64,000 bases of DNA from Paratrimastix pyriformis (lineage: Eukaryota; Preaxostyla; Paratrimastigidae), in NCBI GenBank assembly GCA_027972325.1, contig JAPMOS010000047.1, positions 62,001 to 126,000 on the forward strand. Direction: 5' to 3'. The notes under the pieces were generated by a model that searched no databases, had not been told where the DNA came from, and worked only from the letters and a program-made list of their open reading frames with translations. Positions 30,583 through 41,639 of the stretch are shown one piece after another; the stretch's first letter is position 1; each line of letters starts with the position of its first letter. A program made the translations under genes and the position numbers.

Positions 30583-31364
30583 GCATCGCCAGCTTCTTGT
30601 TGGGCGGCACCTCGACCCGCACTTCGGGAGGCACCACGGTAATGGGCCATCTCGGGTTGGCATCCCGGCGCGGGAACCACTTCGGCATTTCTTCTTCTCC
30701 CTCCGCAAAGAAGCTGACTTGAAAGATCGCAGGCATTAACTTGAACACCCTCAGAGAATCTACCAAAACCATAACACCCCTTCTCCATAGCACAACACAA
30801 ACCTTTCCTTCCCAACCAAGTCGCCACATCCTCTTCACTGGCCTAGCCAGCAAGCGTCGCCTTGAAGAGCGTTGTCGTGATGATGTCCGGCTGGAATTCA
30901 GTCGCCACAGCCACAATAGGCCTCACAGTAGCATGAAACTTCTGGCCAAGTTCCTCAACCCTTGTGAACTGCTCGGCCGTCGGACGATCGAATAGAATTG
31001 AGAATTCGGGGAACGACCCCTCCACCGCGGCGCCCGCAAAAGACGCCTGAATTTCAGCATAGGACAGAGGATTCCCATCAGGGAACAAGAGCGTAGCCCC
31101 AATAGCCTGCAGCACAAAAAAGATCGTCAGGATCACTCCAAGCCGCCGGCCCCAACTCAGGGCGCTTCGTTTGCGGCACTCAATCAAACAGACCTGATCC
31201 CAACATGGGCTCTCCCTCATCCTTGCAGGAGCCGCCGCCTCCGCCGCACTCTTCTCGGCCGCACGCTTGTGTTGTTGCACACGGGCAGCCTCTTGCGCAG
31301 CCGCCTCCTTCTCAACATCAGACATAGTCACAGATTCAGAATCAGCCATCTTCTGCGGAGAAAT

Positions 31365-31965
31365 TCAAACGTTGAAGGTCAACTCGACCCCGGGGGCAAA
31401 ATAATAGACCGGGGCCACATAGTCGACCGGAGCTCCCATCTTCTCAGTCCAGCATTGGAATTGGATGACTGAAAAGAAGGGTACACACAGACCAACTCCA
31501 CTCCAGGAAAGCTCAAAATAATAACCAGGGTGCCCTTGACCAGCCTTAACGAAATCAGCGGCCACATTCCTACAAGTTTCTGAGAATGACAAAAAAGAAT
31601 ACCGGAAAGACAGACTCACTCCCATAGAACGTGCCGCATCAGCAACATCCCAGAGAAGGATCTTCCCTCTGACCAGACGGTCAGACAGGCATCTCAGGGG
31701 GCCAGATATCTGAAATTCAAAGGATGAGCCGCTGCCAGACGTCCCAACAACCAACAAACCGGTAGTTATTTCCGACATCGGACAGGGCCCACCTCCGAGG
31801 CAAAGCACTCTGTCCAGCCGGGAGACTATGATCAAAGCATGATTAGAAACTCTCCACCCATCTTCCTCCATCCACAGACCAACGAGACATCGGCTAGACA
31901 TACCACACCAACCTGAGGGCAGCCGCCACCCAATGCAGCCACCCCACCAAGCCGGCACACCATCC
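31365..31965 (-). CDS. Unknown ORF end, cut by DIRS-a
   Basis: An open minus frame of about 200 residues comes out of the DIRS-a ITR and ends at 31366, just before the D2 start. It is rich in Gly, Leu, Ser and Trp, with RCLVGLWMEEDGWRVSNHAL, RVLCLGGGPCPMSEITTGLL, HPGYYFELSWSGVGLCVPFF and DYVAPVYYFAPGVEL. It could be the end of a neighbouring gene of the D family or of a LINE ORF1-like protein. I do not recognise it. Its true start lies on the other side of the DIRS-a insertion, if anywhere. Confidence 0.35.
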
Positions 31966-32130
31966 TTCAGCCTCGGAGCCTCGGCGAACGAGTAATCAAT
32001 CTCGACGACCTTCATCTTCCCAAACCCCCAGGAAAATAGACATCACGTCAGGCAACGCAAAAAGCGGCACTGACCACAAATAGAAAGAAATTCCATGTCA
32101 GCTGACACGGATAGTGTACCCTGCCCTTTG
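31966..32130 (+). repeat. DIRS-a copy 2 left ITR
   Basis: TTCAGCCTCGGAGCCTCGG edge, then the shared core through AAAGCGGCACTGACC and GTCAGCTGACACGGATAG. The inverted partner is 49369-49505. Confidence 0.9.
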
Positions 32131-32170
32131 CGTTTCGCACGCTTCAAGACGCATCCCTATTGGGCAAAGA

Positions 32171-34560
32171 ATGGATCAAGCAGATCAACAAGCAACACCA
32201 CAACAACAGACCCAGCAGCAACAGGGGCCCGCCCTTGACCCTGAACATCCGGCCAACCCTGGCCCCCAAACCCAACCTCCTGACCCTGAAGGCGACACTG
32301 GAGCGGAGGGTGACAGCTCTCTGTTGGGTGCAACAAATCCTGAAGAAAAAGAAGGTGAAAGCGATCAAGATCAAGAGGAAGTCGGACAATACTACTTCGA
32401 TACTCTCCAACAGATCTATTTCAAACCAACGGCCAAGTTACCGGACATCTTTGCGAAGGAGGCCCCTACAAAAAGGTGGTGACTCCTCCAACCTTACCAG
32501 AAAGAGAAGCACAGACTTTGCAGATGCTGGGGCTGCAATTCAATCGTCTTCAACACGAAGCACCGACACAAGAGGAATTCGCTCGCGTTGTTCACGTCGG
32601 CCGCGCGTTTCCCAACTTTCGAGACCAAGGCAAGGCCGATCCTGCAGTTGCACCACCAGTGAGTGCCTTACGCCTCATTGATCCAGACCTGCGGAAGGCG
32701 GCGACTCAACGGGACAGTGCGCTGGCTCGGGCTACAGCAGGGTGTTCTCCGCTATGCGCCCTCTACAGACTCTGGTGGCACTCGCCAACCTTTCGACGGC
32801 ATCATCGCCGTCTGAGCTCTCATTCGAGGCCGCTCGAAACCTTGGCATCCTGGCTCTGGATGCCCTCAAGGAAACGACGAGGACCCTTAGCGACCTCCGC
32901 CGGAGCGAGTGGCGCCCACTGTGCCGGCTGGAGGACGGGACGAAGATGCCCGAGGCCTGCATCATCGAGGCCAGCGAGCTGGAGGCTTTGAAGAACAAAG
33001 CCACGACGGCCACCGAGGCCAGGAAAAAGCCACTAAACCCGGGTCTGCCCATGGCCTCCTCTGCCACACTGGGTGTGGACACGGGCACTCCCAAAACACC
33101 AAGTCAAACAGCACGGACTACCTCTGGGTTATTCCAAAGTCAAGACGGCGCAAGAAAACCCACTTTCTGTCCCCAGAATTTTGTCTGCCCTCGGGTCCTC
33201 CGTTGGCGCACGCTTTTCGACCAACCTCGTTGGCCTTATCATCACAGAGCCCACAACCAACTGGGGTCACAGAAGGCTCATTGGCATTCAATTCGGGTGC
33301 AGCCCTCCTTTCTCGCTCCGTGGCGTTGTCTTGCCAAGAGACACGTGACAATCAACAAGAAGAAAAGGTGAAGGGTCTGCTGCTCACCAACTCGCACCGC
33401 ACAATGCTGAAATACTCGATACTCATCAGTCTTTGGTCCGGGAAGCCAGTCCTTGTGGTGTTCCACTCGGCACAACCGTGGCTAAACTGGAAACAACTTC
33501 TGCACCAGTTCCACCGGCACCGAACGTATCAGCACCGGTGATCACACCCTCGCAGGCGTCGTCGCCAGCACTCGGAGAGGCAGTCTGTATGAGCCCTACC
33601 GCACAGTCACTCTCACACTCAGAGCAGGACAAGGCAACAAAGCCCGTGGGGCAGTCGGGGCGGGCCTGGGGGTCCAGTCCAGGCTCTGACGGGTCGATGG
33701 AGGGAACATCACCCAGGGAGACTCGCGGCATGGGAACACTACCCACCGGAACCCTCCGCGCGAGGACATTACCCCAGGTGAGGCAGGCACTCACCGGAGA
33801 GACCCCGAAGAGGGGCAGCACACGGTGCTGACGGAAGGACATGCGGAGGCGATCTCGTCGGGCAAACCTGAAACCCTCATGGAGGTCTGCGAGGTTGGGG
33901 ACTCGGCACAGCAACTCACACCCCAGGTTAGCGTCGTCACCTCAGCGGGGCGAGCGTCACCCAAGGAGGTCCCGAACGTGGGGGCTACACAGAGACCGGC
34001 GAGAAGGATCCGCCGACCTTGGGCGAGGGGTTTGTGAACCCGAGACGGACCGATACACAGTCAGAGGCGGTCACACTCCCCAATGCGGGGACACGCGGGG
34101 AGGTCTGCGAGGCAGGGTCCCGGAAACACCCACTCACACGTTCCGCTAGCGTTGGCGGTGAAGCTCATGCACCTCAGTGGCGGAGGCAGCGACTCGCGTC
34201 CCCACCACCCCCTCCGGTACGGGTGCGGGGGTTGGGGGACCAGGCGCCCCTGGGGGTGGCGCCGATAAAAGTAACCCCCACAACGGCCAGATCAAATGGC
34301 AGGGCAAGACCTACCTGGCCCGGGAGTGGGACCAGAGCAAGGGAGGGCGGCAGCAGTCTGTCCAGCACACCTGCACCACCCTTCATGCACTCCCTCACCC
34401 CTCCGCCCCGTCTTGTTCCCGCTCTCCCCACAACCCCGTCACGGGACCGGAGGAGGGTGCCAAGTCCCGGGAGGGCAGGCACCCAACTCGGGAACCCACT
34501 CACCCCCACCCCTCAGGGAAACTCTGCCTCACCCCATAACACGGCCCAAGGGGCTCAGCT
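32171..34560 (+). pseudogene. DIRS-a copy 2 gag-like region
   Basis: The same layout as 15890-18119 in copy 1: Gln/Pro-rich start MDQADQQATPQQQTQQQQGP, VTPPTLPEREAQTLQMLGLQ, FARVVHVGRAFPNF, a Leu-rich helical part and a long Ser/Pro/Gly tail. Over this region copy 1 and copy 2 match almost base for base, showing recent common origin. Broken, with a few breaks. Confidence 0.7.
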
Positions 34561-34945
34561 CGGGGAGGGACAGTCCCAACCCTGGGGGGAGGGACCCTGT
34601 TTCCGGTTTTGTATGGACGGGGCGTCGACAAGAACCCAGAGTGCACAGGGCATTCATGAACTGGGGGGAGGGGGGTTGGGGGTGGGGGGCGGGGGCTGCG
34701 TGGAAGAGAACCGATTTTGGGATCCTCTGTTGAGAAAACTGGTCATGCACGCAATCACAATTTCTCCTCGCTGTACCCCCCCCCCCCCGACAGGTTCAGG
34801 AGGCCAATTGTGCCGTTGTAATACCGCCCTCCAACTATTCCAATCCCCCACCCCTTCCTCGAGCATCCGTGGAAGATCATTTTGTTTTTGCAGAAAACCG
34901 GACCGGAAAACTGCGGGACGGGGGCGGGGTGGGGGGGGGTGTGGT

Positions 34946-36297
34946 TTATTCGTCGGGCGGGTGACGCCGACGATCAACAACGGGGACCAGAGCGCCTCCC
35001 GCAGCAGGAAGCGGGGCATCGAAGGTCTCATCGTAGGGCCGCAGCTTGTTTCGTCCGTAGATCTTGGGCATGCCCAACGGGACCCGATCGTCAAAAGCGA
35101 TGACATACGTCCCGTTCCTCCGGCGTTCCGAGACCATGCCCGCCCAGCAGAACTTGCCCATCCCCGGCCGGCGCCACTTGACGGGCGGGTTGACCATCAC
35201 GGCAGTCCCTCCTCGATGGTCTCTTGTTCCTTGTTGCGGCGCCGCTCAATGTAGCCGTACTCACGGTGTCTGTAGAACGCGACGGCCTGTTTGATTTGGC
35301 GGACCTCCGCGGGCGTCAGGTTGGTGAACTTGGCCGGGAGCGGAGCCATGTCGCCCAGTTGCTGGTACTCTGGGAGATAGAGCGCCATCAGCACAACCGG
35401 GCGTTGCTGGAAGACCGAGGAGACAGTGGCGGTGTTGTACAGTTGCACGGCGCGCTGCAGGAAGGGCTGCCACGGCAGCTCGCGGTTGGTGGCCGGAACT
35501 GTTCTCATCTTCATTACGCGGTTCTTTAGCTTCTTGACCGCGTTTTCGGCCTCCCATGAGACTGGGGTAGTACGGCCTCGACCGGTGGTGCTCGATGTGG
35601 ACCCCGGGCAGCAGGTTCTTGTTCCTGAACGGGGAACTGACTTGAAAACCCTCAGAAAAATGGTGACAGACTCGATCCACTCGGTCACCCGCTGGTTGAC
35701 GAACTCGGTCCCGTTGTCGGTCACGATCCGGGCGGGAAGCAGGTTGGGCTCGTCGCTGGTGAAAACCCGATCGAGAAGGCCAACCACCTCCTCCCCGGTG
35801 GCCTTCATCTCGTGCGTCGTCGCTGCCCACATGTAGCTCGAGAAGTGGTCGACGAGCACGCAGAACCCGCGCGGCCTCGGGCAGTTGATCTCGAAGCCGC
35901 CACAATCGAGTTCGACCACCTCGAGGGGCCGGTTGACCACCAAGGCGTGGTACTTGGGATGCTCGTAGGTGGGTCGAACGGTCTGGCACTGGCCACAGGT
36001 CCCGATGATATCCCGCGCAATTTGATCGATGCCTTGGATGTAGTAGAGGCCTTTCGTGTAGGCAATCAGAGCATCTCGGTTGAGGTGCCCTTGCTCGACA
36101 TGCAAGCGACGCACCAAGCTCACTCGGCGTGCAAGCGGGTAGACGACGGGCAACCAGACGGTCCGGTCGCGGATCTCGTGGTCGTAGCGGAGCCGCTGCA
36201 GAGCTCCTCCGACCACGCGGTAAAACCCTTCACGGGCATGTTTTTGGCAGTTAAAACGATAACTGCGGGTTCCTTCGGGGACTGGAGAAGGAGACAA
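34946..36297 (-). pseudogene. Retroviral-type DDE integrase
   Basis: An HHCC zinc finger (LHVEQGHLNRD ... CGQCQ) is followed by the catalytic core with VELDCGGFEI (first Asp), ARIVTDNGTEFVN (second Asp) and AENAVKKLKNRVM (Glu). A small SH3-like C-terminal region follows (GKFCWAGMVSERRRNGTYVI). Such integrases serve LTR elements, Ginger transposons and Polintons. No RT or protease lies beside it here. Fossil, broken in a few places. Confidence 0.8.
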
Positions 36298-36349
36298 ATT
36301 TTAGCTTTGAACTGAAAAACAACAACAGACGATCCATCCCGGAAAGGAG

Positions 36350-36629
36350 CGCGTGAATCCCACGCGCAGTCCGGTCGTAACTACCCCAAGCAGCATCATC
36401 GTCGACCTCGACTGCGACATCATCAATCATGGGGTCAATCTCGTCGGCGGCTTCAATCTCGTCGGCGACTGGGGGCATGTCTCCAACTTCCTCATCATCC
36501 GCCAGCTCAGGCTCCACGTAAAATTCCTCCTCTTCTGGTGGAGGCGGAATAACGTCAACAAGTTCGTCTTCAATTCGCTCCATGGCGCGACAATTGTGGC
36601 TCTCACCCCGGGCATCTTCTGCCAACAAC

Positions 36630-36681
<52 letters not shown>

Positions 36682-36720
36682 GAATGCTGATGATGATGAC
36701 ATTTTCCACACCACAGACAG
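36350..36720 (-). pseudogene. Acidic and Ser-run linker region upstream of the integrase
   Basis: The minus strand encodes a Ser run from the ATG/ATC microsatellite, then IPPPPEEEEFYVEPELADDE and ADEIDPMIDDVAVEVDDD, a strongly acidic stretch. It is probably part of the same transcript as the integrase. Function not recognised. Confidence 0.4.
36630..36681. repeat. (ATG)n trinucleotide microsatellite
   Basis: About 17 perfect ATG units. In the minus direction they read as a Ser, Ile or His run depending on frame. Confidence 0.95.
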
Positions 36721-36816
36721 CCCAGTGATACTGCAAGCGGTAATCACCACTCTTTTCAGAAAGAGAAGATCGAGGGACAAAAGAACAACAAAATGGACGA
36801 GTCGGGAGAACGGAAA

Positions 36817-37452
36817 TTATTTGCTGGAAGATTTCACGAGGCATTCCCAATGGCACGGAAGGTACTGCCTGCCCGTGTAGGTCCGATACTTCTGGCACTG
36901 AATCGCCCAGTCGTAGGTCGGCCGGTCGGCCTCGGAGAGAGCCAGATATTCCTTCTCACAGGACGCAAAAGCCCTTGCGAAAGCAGGGCCGAACTTCGAA
37001 TGGCGAAGTTGAGCACGGTCCCGCAGCACAGCTTGAGCATATCTGGGGAAGGCGCGTTCCCAAAGGACAAGTTCTTCCAAGCTGAATGGACCCTCAATCG
37101 GGGTATGCAGCCCCACGGCTTGTTCGTCCTCCAGGTTCTGAGCAATGGCCAGGGCCCGCGCAGAAAGATTGCGGTACACCGCGGTCACATTGCTGCACGT
37201 GCCTTCAGTCAGCACACGAATGGAGCTGGTAAAGACACCGATCAGGCGATTCAGGACCTTGTGAAGCTCGACACAGATGCCGCTGTCGAGGTGGTATTCC
37301 GAGAAGCTCTGCAGAAAGCACACCGGAACGGTGATGCCCCGGTTCAAATGGCGCTTAGGGGGAAACCAAATGGCGAGCAATTCGGGGAAGATCTGCTCGT
37401 AAAATGCCTGTCGGCTCAGTGAAACGCATTCCTTTGACTTTGGGAGAAACAC
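36817..37452 (-). CDS. Unknown helical protein of the integrase unit
   Basis: 211 residues, open throughout, starting MFLPKSKECVSLSRQAFYEQ. It is mostly helical by composition: ELHKVLNRLIGVFTSSIRVL, AVYRNLSARALAIAQNLEDE, FSLEELVLWERAFPRYAQAV, FGPAFARAFASCEKEYLAL. No signal peptide or catalytic motif is visible. It lies between the Pro-rich ORF and the integrase on the same strand, where a structural protein would sit in a retroelement, but I see no family match. Confidence 0.45.
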   Translation of the reverse strand: MFLPKSKECVSLSRQAFYEQIFPELLAIWFPPKRHLNRGITVPVCFLQSFSEYHLDSGICVELHKVLNRLIGVFTSSIRVLTEGTCSNVTAVYRNLSARALAIAQNLEDEQAVGLHTPIEGPFSLEELVLWERAFPRYAQAVLRDRAQLRHSKFGPAFARAFASCEKEYLALSEADRPTYDWAIQCQKYRTYTGRQYLPCHWECLVKSSSK

Positions 37453-37629
37453 CGAATAGTGCAGTGCAACACTAATGAGACAACTCTTTGTCAGAAGGAG
37501 ATGGGAACAAGAAGGGAACAGACGGAGACGGAGGCTGCAGGTTGTTGGCGGTGAAAAGACTGCAGTCGAAGCTGGAGCGCCAGGCGGGGTCGAAGGGACT
37601 GGAGGAGGCCGGGCGGGGAACCAACGGCT

Positions 37630-38790
37630 TTACGCGGGGAACAGAAGAGGGCGAAGCGCCAATGGGAAGACGCGGGCGGGGAGCGGCTTGAGGAGATGTG
37701 ACGGTCGAGGTCGGGTTCTGCCTGGGTTCAGTCTTGGAGTCGGTTGCTGTTTTGGGAGGGAAGGAGCCCGTTGGGTTATAGGAGTTCTTGGCGGGACTTC
37801 ACCTGGGCCTGTGGCCGGGGCGGGGGTAGGTTGGGCTGGGGCTTGGGCAGGGGCAGGGCCAGGGCAGGGGCAGGGGCTGGGGCTGCTCTTGCTGGGGCTG
37901 GGGCTGCTCTTGAGGGGCTTCGCCTGGGGGCTGGGGCATCTGGGGGCTCGGGGGCTGGGGCATCTGGGGGCTTGGGGGCTGGGGCTGAGTGTGAGACGGG
38001 GACTGGGACTGGAGCTGGAGCTGCTGGAGCTGGAGCTGGGGCAGGGGCTGGGGCTGGGGCTGCTTGAGGGGCTTCGCCTGGGGGCTGGGGCATCTGGGGG
38101 CTCGGGGGCTGGGGCATCTGGGGGCTGGGGCATCTGGGGGCTGGGGCATCTGGGGGCTGGGGCATCTGGGGGCTCGGTGAACTGGGTGTGAGACAAGGAC
38201 TGGGACTGGAGCTGGGGCTGGGGCTGCTCTTGAGGGGCTCCGCCTGGGGCTGGGGCTGGGGCTGGGAGTGAGACGGGGACTGGAACTCGGACTGGGGCTG
38301 GGGCTGATCTTGAGGCATGTGCTCGTGCTCTGGGTCTTGCTGGAGCTCGTGATGGTGTTCGTGCTGCTGGTGATCGGGCTGGGGCTCGTGCAGGGACTCG
38401 TTCAGGGACTCGAGTTTGGATGCGAGCAGGGGCTCGCGCAGATCGGGCTCCTTCTGGGGAACAGGCTCGGGCTGGGGCTGCTCGGAGACATCGGTTGGCT
38501 GTTCTGCGACGTCTTCATGCTCGTCTTGCTCTTCCCCTTGCTCATCTGCTTCATTCTGCCCGGCTGGTGCTACATCCGGTTCGTTAATGGCAGGGCATGG
38601 AGAGGACGGACAGAGAGAATCGTCCACGAACTCGTCAACAGGGCCTTGGTCGGAATCCGAACGTGAACGTTTCTGTCGATCGGTCTCACAGCCACCCGAA
38701 GCCGGTCGACGACGGGAAGGGACGTAGTAGCCGGAAGGTAGCGTCTCCCGCTGCGGGTGACGAGAAGAGGTTGCTTCGGCATTTTGGCGG
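37630..38790 (-). CDS. Gln/Pro/Asp-rich repetitive protein at the start of the minus-strand unit
   Basis: The minus strand begins near 38782 with MPKQPLLVTRSGRRY and continues, in the frame of 37776-38627, as an acidic Gln-rich segment (DEQGEEQDEHEDVAEQPTD, NESLHEPQPDHQQHEHHHEL). Long Pro-Gln and PQMPQPPDAPAP repeats follow. The G-rich plus strand makes all frames open here, so coding is uncertain. TRSGRR is common near the ends of retroelement polyproteins. Confidence 0.35.
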
Positions 38791-38879
38791 GAAAAGTGTG
38801 GACCTTACCCGGGTGATATCCACTGTTAGCTGTGGGCCTGTTTGTGCAGACAGTCAGAGATCGCGTCTGGTTGCTTTGG

Positions 38880-39960
38880 GATCATTCCACATACATATGT
38901 ATGTGGAAAGGGTGAGAAGCGAGAAAGGCAAATCGTCAGGAATGACGACTGGTTGCGTGAGGAGACCATTTCGTAAGGCATTTCGCGTGATTTGGGGTTA
39001 CCTCGGGCGGGTCCGTTTCCATACATATGTATGTGAAAAGGGGGGGAGAGAAAACGAATCAAGGCAAATAGTCTCTGCTCAAGTGGCTAAATCACTCGAG
39101 AAAATCAATCGGAGAGTTCTTTGTTCTGTTGAAGCTCACGCGAGCCTTGCGCAAAGGAAGAAACGGAAGAGCGGTGGGTAATAGAGTCTGTCCCTTTTTG
39201 TTAAGCTTCGTCAGTCTGTCAAATGGGTTTGGTGCGGGAAGGAAGGAAAACGGTTTTGGACACGATAATTCAATCTTGATAGAGGAGTCTGGAGGTTTGG
39301 ACTTCGGGGAGGCACTTCGGAGGGTCAGGGTCCACATACATATGTATGTCGAAAGGGGCAGAAAACGGAAAAGGGCAGAGAGTCAGGGATCGCGTGTGGT
39401 TGCTTCTGTGGGTATTCGGACGGGTATTGGGGTTGAGCGGAGGCACTTCGGGAGGGTCAGGGTCCACATACATGTGTATGTCGAAAGGGGCAGAAAACGG
39501 AAAAGGGCAGAGAGTCAGGGATCGCGTGTGGTTGCTTCTGTGGGCTATTCGGACGGGTATTGGGGTTGAGCGGAGGCACTTCGGGAGGGTCAGGGTCCAC
39601 ATACATATGTATGTCGAAAGGGGCAGAAAACGGAAAAGGGCAGAGAGTCAGGGATCGCGTGTGGTTGCTTCTGTGGGCTATTCGGACGGGTATTGGGGGT
39701 CATTGGGGTTGAGCGGAGGCACTTCGGGAGGGTCAGGGTCCACATACATATGTATGTCGAAAGGGGCAGAAAACGGAAAAGGGCAGAGAGTCAGGGATCG
39801 CGTGTGGTTGCTTCTGTGGGCTATTCGGACGGGTATTCGTGGTCCTTGGGGTTGAGCGGAGGCACTTCGGGAGGGTCACGGTCCACATACATATGTATGT
39901 CGAAAGGGACAGAAAACGGAAAAGGGGATCGCGTCTGGTTGCTCCAGGGGGCTATGCGGA
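38880..39960. repeat. Tandem repeat of about 132-147 bp with a central ACATACATATGTATGT palindrome
   Basis: Five adjacent units (palindromes near 39336, 39468, 39600, 39745, 39887) share GAGCGGAGGCACTTCGGGAG, GGTCAGGGTCC and GGCAGAAAACGGAAAAGGG around the palindrome. Two isolated palindromes lie to the left (38889, 39022). The array sits exactly between the leftward and rightward gene units, so a shared promoter or replication function is possible. Confidence 0.8.
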
Positions 39961-40107
39961 AAGTCTTTCGTGAGAACTGGGGTTGAGGGGAGCCACAGCG
40001 GGGGGCGACTTTCGACATGCATGTGCAGAAAACGAAACCCTGAAAGGTCCTAAATTTGAAAATGTCGACCTTACCCTGGTGTGTGAACACTATTTCCCGC
40101 AGTCAAG

Positions 40108-40797
40108 ATGTTCGCAGACGTTGACTACAGCCAGTTCGATTCGGTGCAAGAGGCCGTGGCCTACCTGAACCGGAGGATCAGGAGACTCCTCCCACCGATG
40201 AGCCCATTCACCAGATCCTCAACCGGTCTGCATTCTTGATTCTTCTGATCCTCATCTTTTTTCTCTTCTCAGCTTTCATCGCCATATCGATGAAAAACTG
40301 GGGCTGGCCGGAGCCATGCCCCTCACGGTGCAGCTCCAAATTATAGAGCACGAGGTCGACGTCATCACCGCGCCCTCGACCCCCGGGGCCGACGACTACC
40401 ACCAGAACCCGAATGATCCTTTCGCCGACTCGGGGACTCTCTCTGAGGAGGGATCGCCCAGCAGCCCGTCCAGGTTTGCCGCACCTGTCCGCTCCCGCCC
40501 TCACTTCCGCTGACTAGCACCCGACCGACGGCATCCGTGGGAGGCGTTCCCGCTGCCCCGGGGATGCCAGGCCCGCGGAGGCCTTCCACCCCGCTGGATG
40601 AGCATGGCTTGCCAGTGGAGCACAAGGCCCCGGCGGCACCCGCTGTCCCCGCCGCCCCCGCCGCCCCCGCCACCCCCGCCGCCGCAGCTGCGGCCGCCGC
40701 CTTTGCCCGCGCCGCCCGCGCCGCCGCGCATGCCGCCCCCGCCACCGCCCCCGCCACCGCCCCCAACGCAGCCGCCCCCATCAAGTCTGGACCCTGA
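40108..40797 (+). CDS. Start of the plus-strand unit: short exons, possible membrane segment, Ala/Pro run
   Basis: ATG at 40108 opens MFADVDYSQFDSVQEAVAYL, followed near 40240-40290 by either a hydrophobic segment (FLILLILIFFLFSAFIAI) or a short intron ending CTTCTCAG. Then come EVDVITAPSTPGADDYHQN and an Ala/Pro run (40537-40797). Which reading is right cannot be told without transcripts. Function unknown. Confidence 0.4.
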
Positions 40798-40818
40798 GTC
40801 GACTTTGTTTTTTCACTC

Positions 40819-41259
40819 ATGCCTTCTGTATTTAGGATCCTCGACGACGACGTTCCCAGTCCCCCCAAGCCCATCGCCTCGAGGAAGGAGCCCAAGAAGG
40901 AGCCCAAGAAGGCCCCCGTCAAGGAGGAGGTGCCCAAGAAGGTACCTGGCCCGGCCCCGCCGCCCCGCCGCAAGGCAAAACTGCAACGGCCTGAGCCTGA
41001 GTCGGACGAGGCCGAGGCCGAGGCCGATCAGGACGAGGCCCAGCGGGAGAAGAAGCGGCCCGAGAAGAAGCACGCCCACGGCGACGAGATCGAGGTCTCC
41101 TCGGGCGACGACGAGACCAAGGCCAAGATCAAGCGGCACCGCCAGGCCACCGAGGAGCCCGCCCCCGGTGACCAGGGTCAACTGACAGGCCCGAGCCGCA
41201 AGCTCCTAGAGTCCGTACACTTCCTCGTTGGCTATATCCTCCAAACAGCACGCAAGTAA
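40819..41259 (+). CDS. Lys/Glu-rich protein
   Basis: 146 residues beginning MPSVFRILDDDVPSPPKP, then KEPKKEPKKAPVKEEVPKK, an acidic stretch with RPEPESDEAEAEADQDEA, and a basic KKHAHGDEIEVSSGDD end. The charged, disordered composition resembles chromatin-associated linkers. No domain is recognised. It may be one exon of the gene continuing to 44566. Confidence 0.4.
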   Translation: MPSVFRILDDDVPSPPKPIASRKEPKKEPKKAPVKEEVPKKVPGPAPPPRRKAKLQRPEPESDEAEAEADQDEAQREKKRPEKKHAHGDEIEVSSGDDETKAKIKRHRQATEEPAPGDQGQLTGPSRKLLESVHFLVGYILQTARK

Positions 41260-41639
41260 ACATATATATTTTGTTGTTTTTTGTTTCTTTGTTTCTTTCT
41301 TGAGAATATGCGATGATCCTCACTCTCTGTCTTTCTCGCATCGGGTCATAGGGATGGGGCCGGCCTGCTGGACGTCGTACTGTCTCAAACACCCTGTCAA
41401 CGAGCCCAACTCCCCTGGCCCTGATTGACCCCTGCCCCAACCCGGCCCGGCCGCTTTCATGCGACCGCATGAAAGCAATCTTCGGATATTTCCACCAGTT
41501 TGGCTGGGCCGCCTTGTTTTCTCTCAGTGTCCAAAAGGCGGCAGCTGGTGAGCGTTTCGAGGTTGTTGATGGCTCCCATCGGTCTGTCGGCACTTGGTTG
41601 TGAATTCCTCCCTTCATTCGTGTGCCATTCAGTTATGCG
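41260..41639. other. Gap without gene, T-rich tract
   Basis: A TTTTGTTGTTTTTTGTTTC tract near 41267-41300, then unremarkable sequence. It could be an intron or untranslated region. Confidence 0.4.

Larger units (their letters stand above)
30054..31349 (-). pseudogene. Member D2 of an unknown membrane-protein family, interrupted
   Basis: Starts MADSESVTMSDVEKEAA (ATG at 31349) with an Ala/Glu/Lys-rich helical stretch and ARMRESPCWDQVCLIECRKR. One membrane segment follows (LGVILTIFFVLQAIGATLLF, residues about 76-95), then an outside domain with FSILFDRPTAEQFTRVEELG. After an intron-like gap ending in pyrimidines-AG it continues WFPRRDANPRW and PPEVRVEVPPNKKLAM. A 249 bp insertion (30334-30582) follows. 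It ends AYLTGRWDGTWLLVVDPEERD ... RVAAKGLL. D1 (49988-51041) and G (57563-58890) share the W-D-G/S ... P-x-E/D-x3-L block. Function unknown. The insertion probably inactivates it. Confidence 0.6.

Noticed and set aside
37475-38191. Gly/Leu-rich plus-strand ORF over the Pro-Gln repeat
   Set aside because: It is only the complement of a low-complexity repeat and no independent motif supports it.
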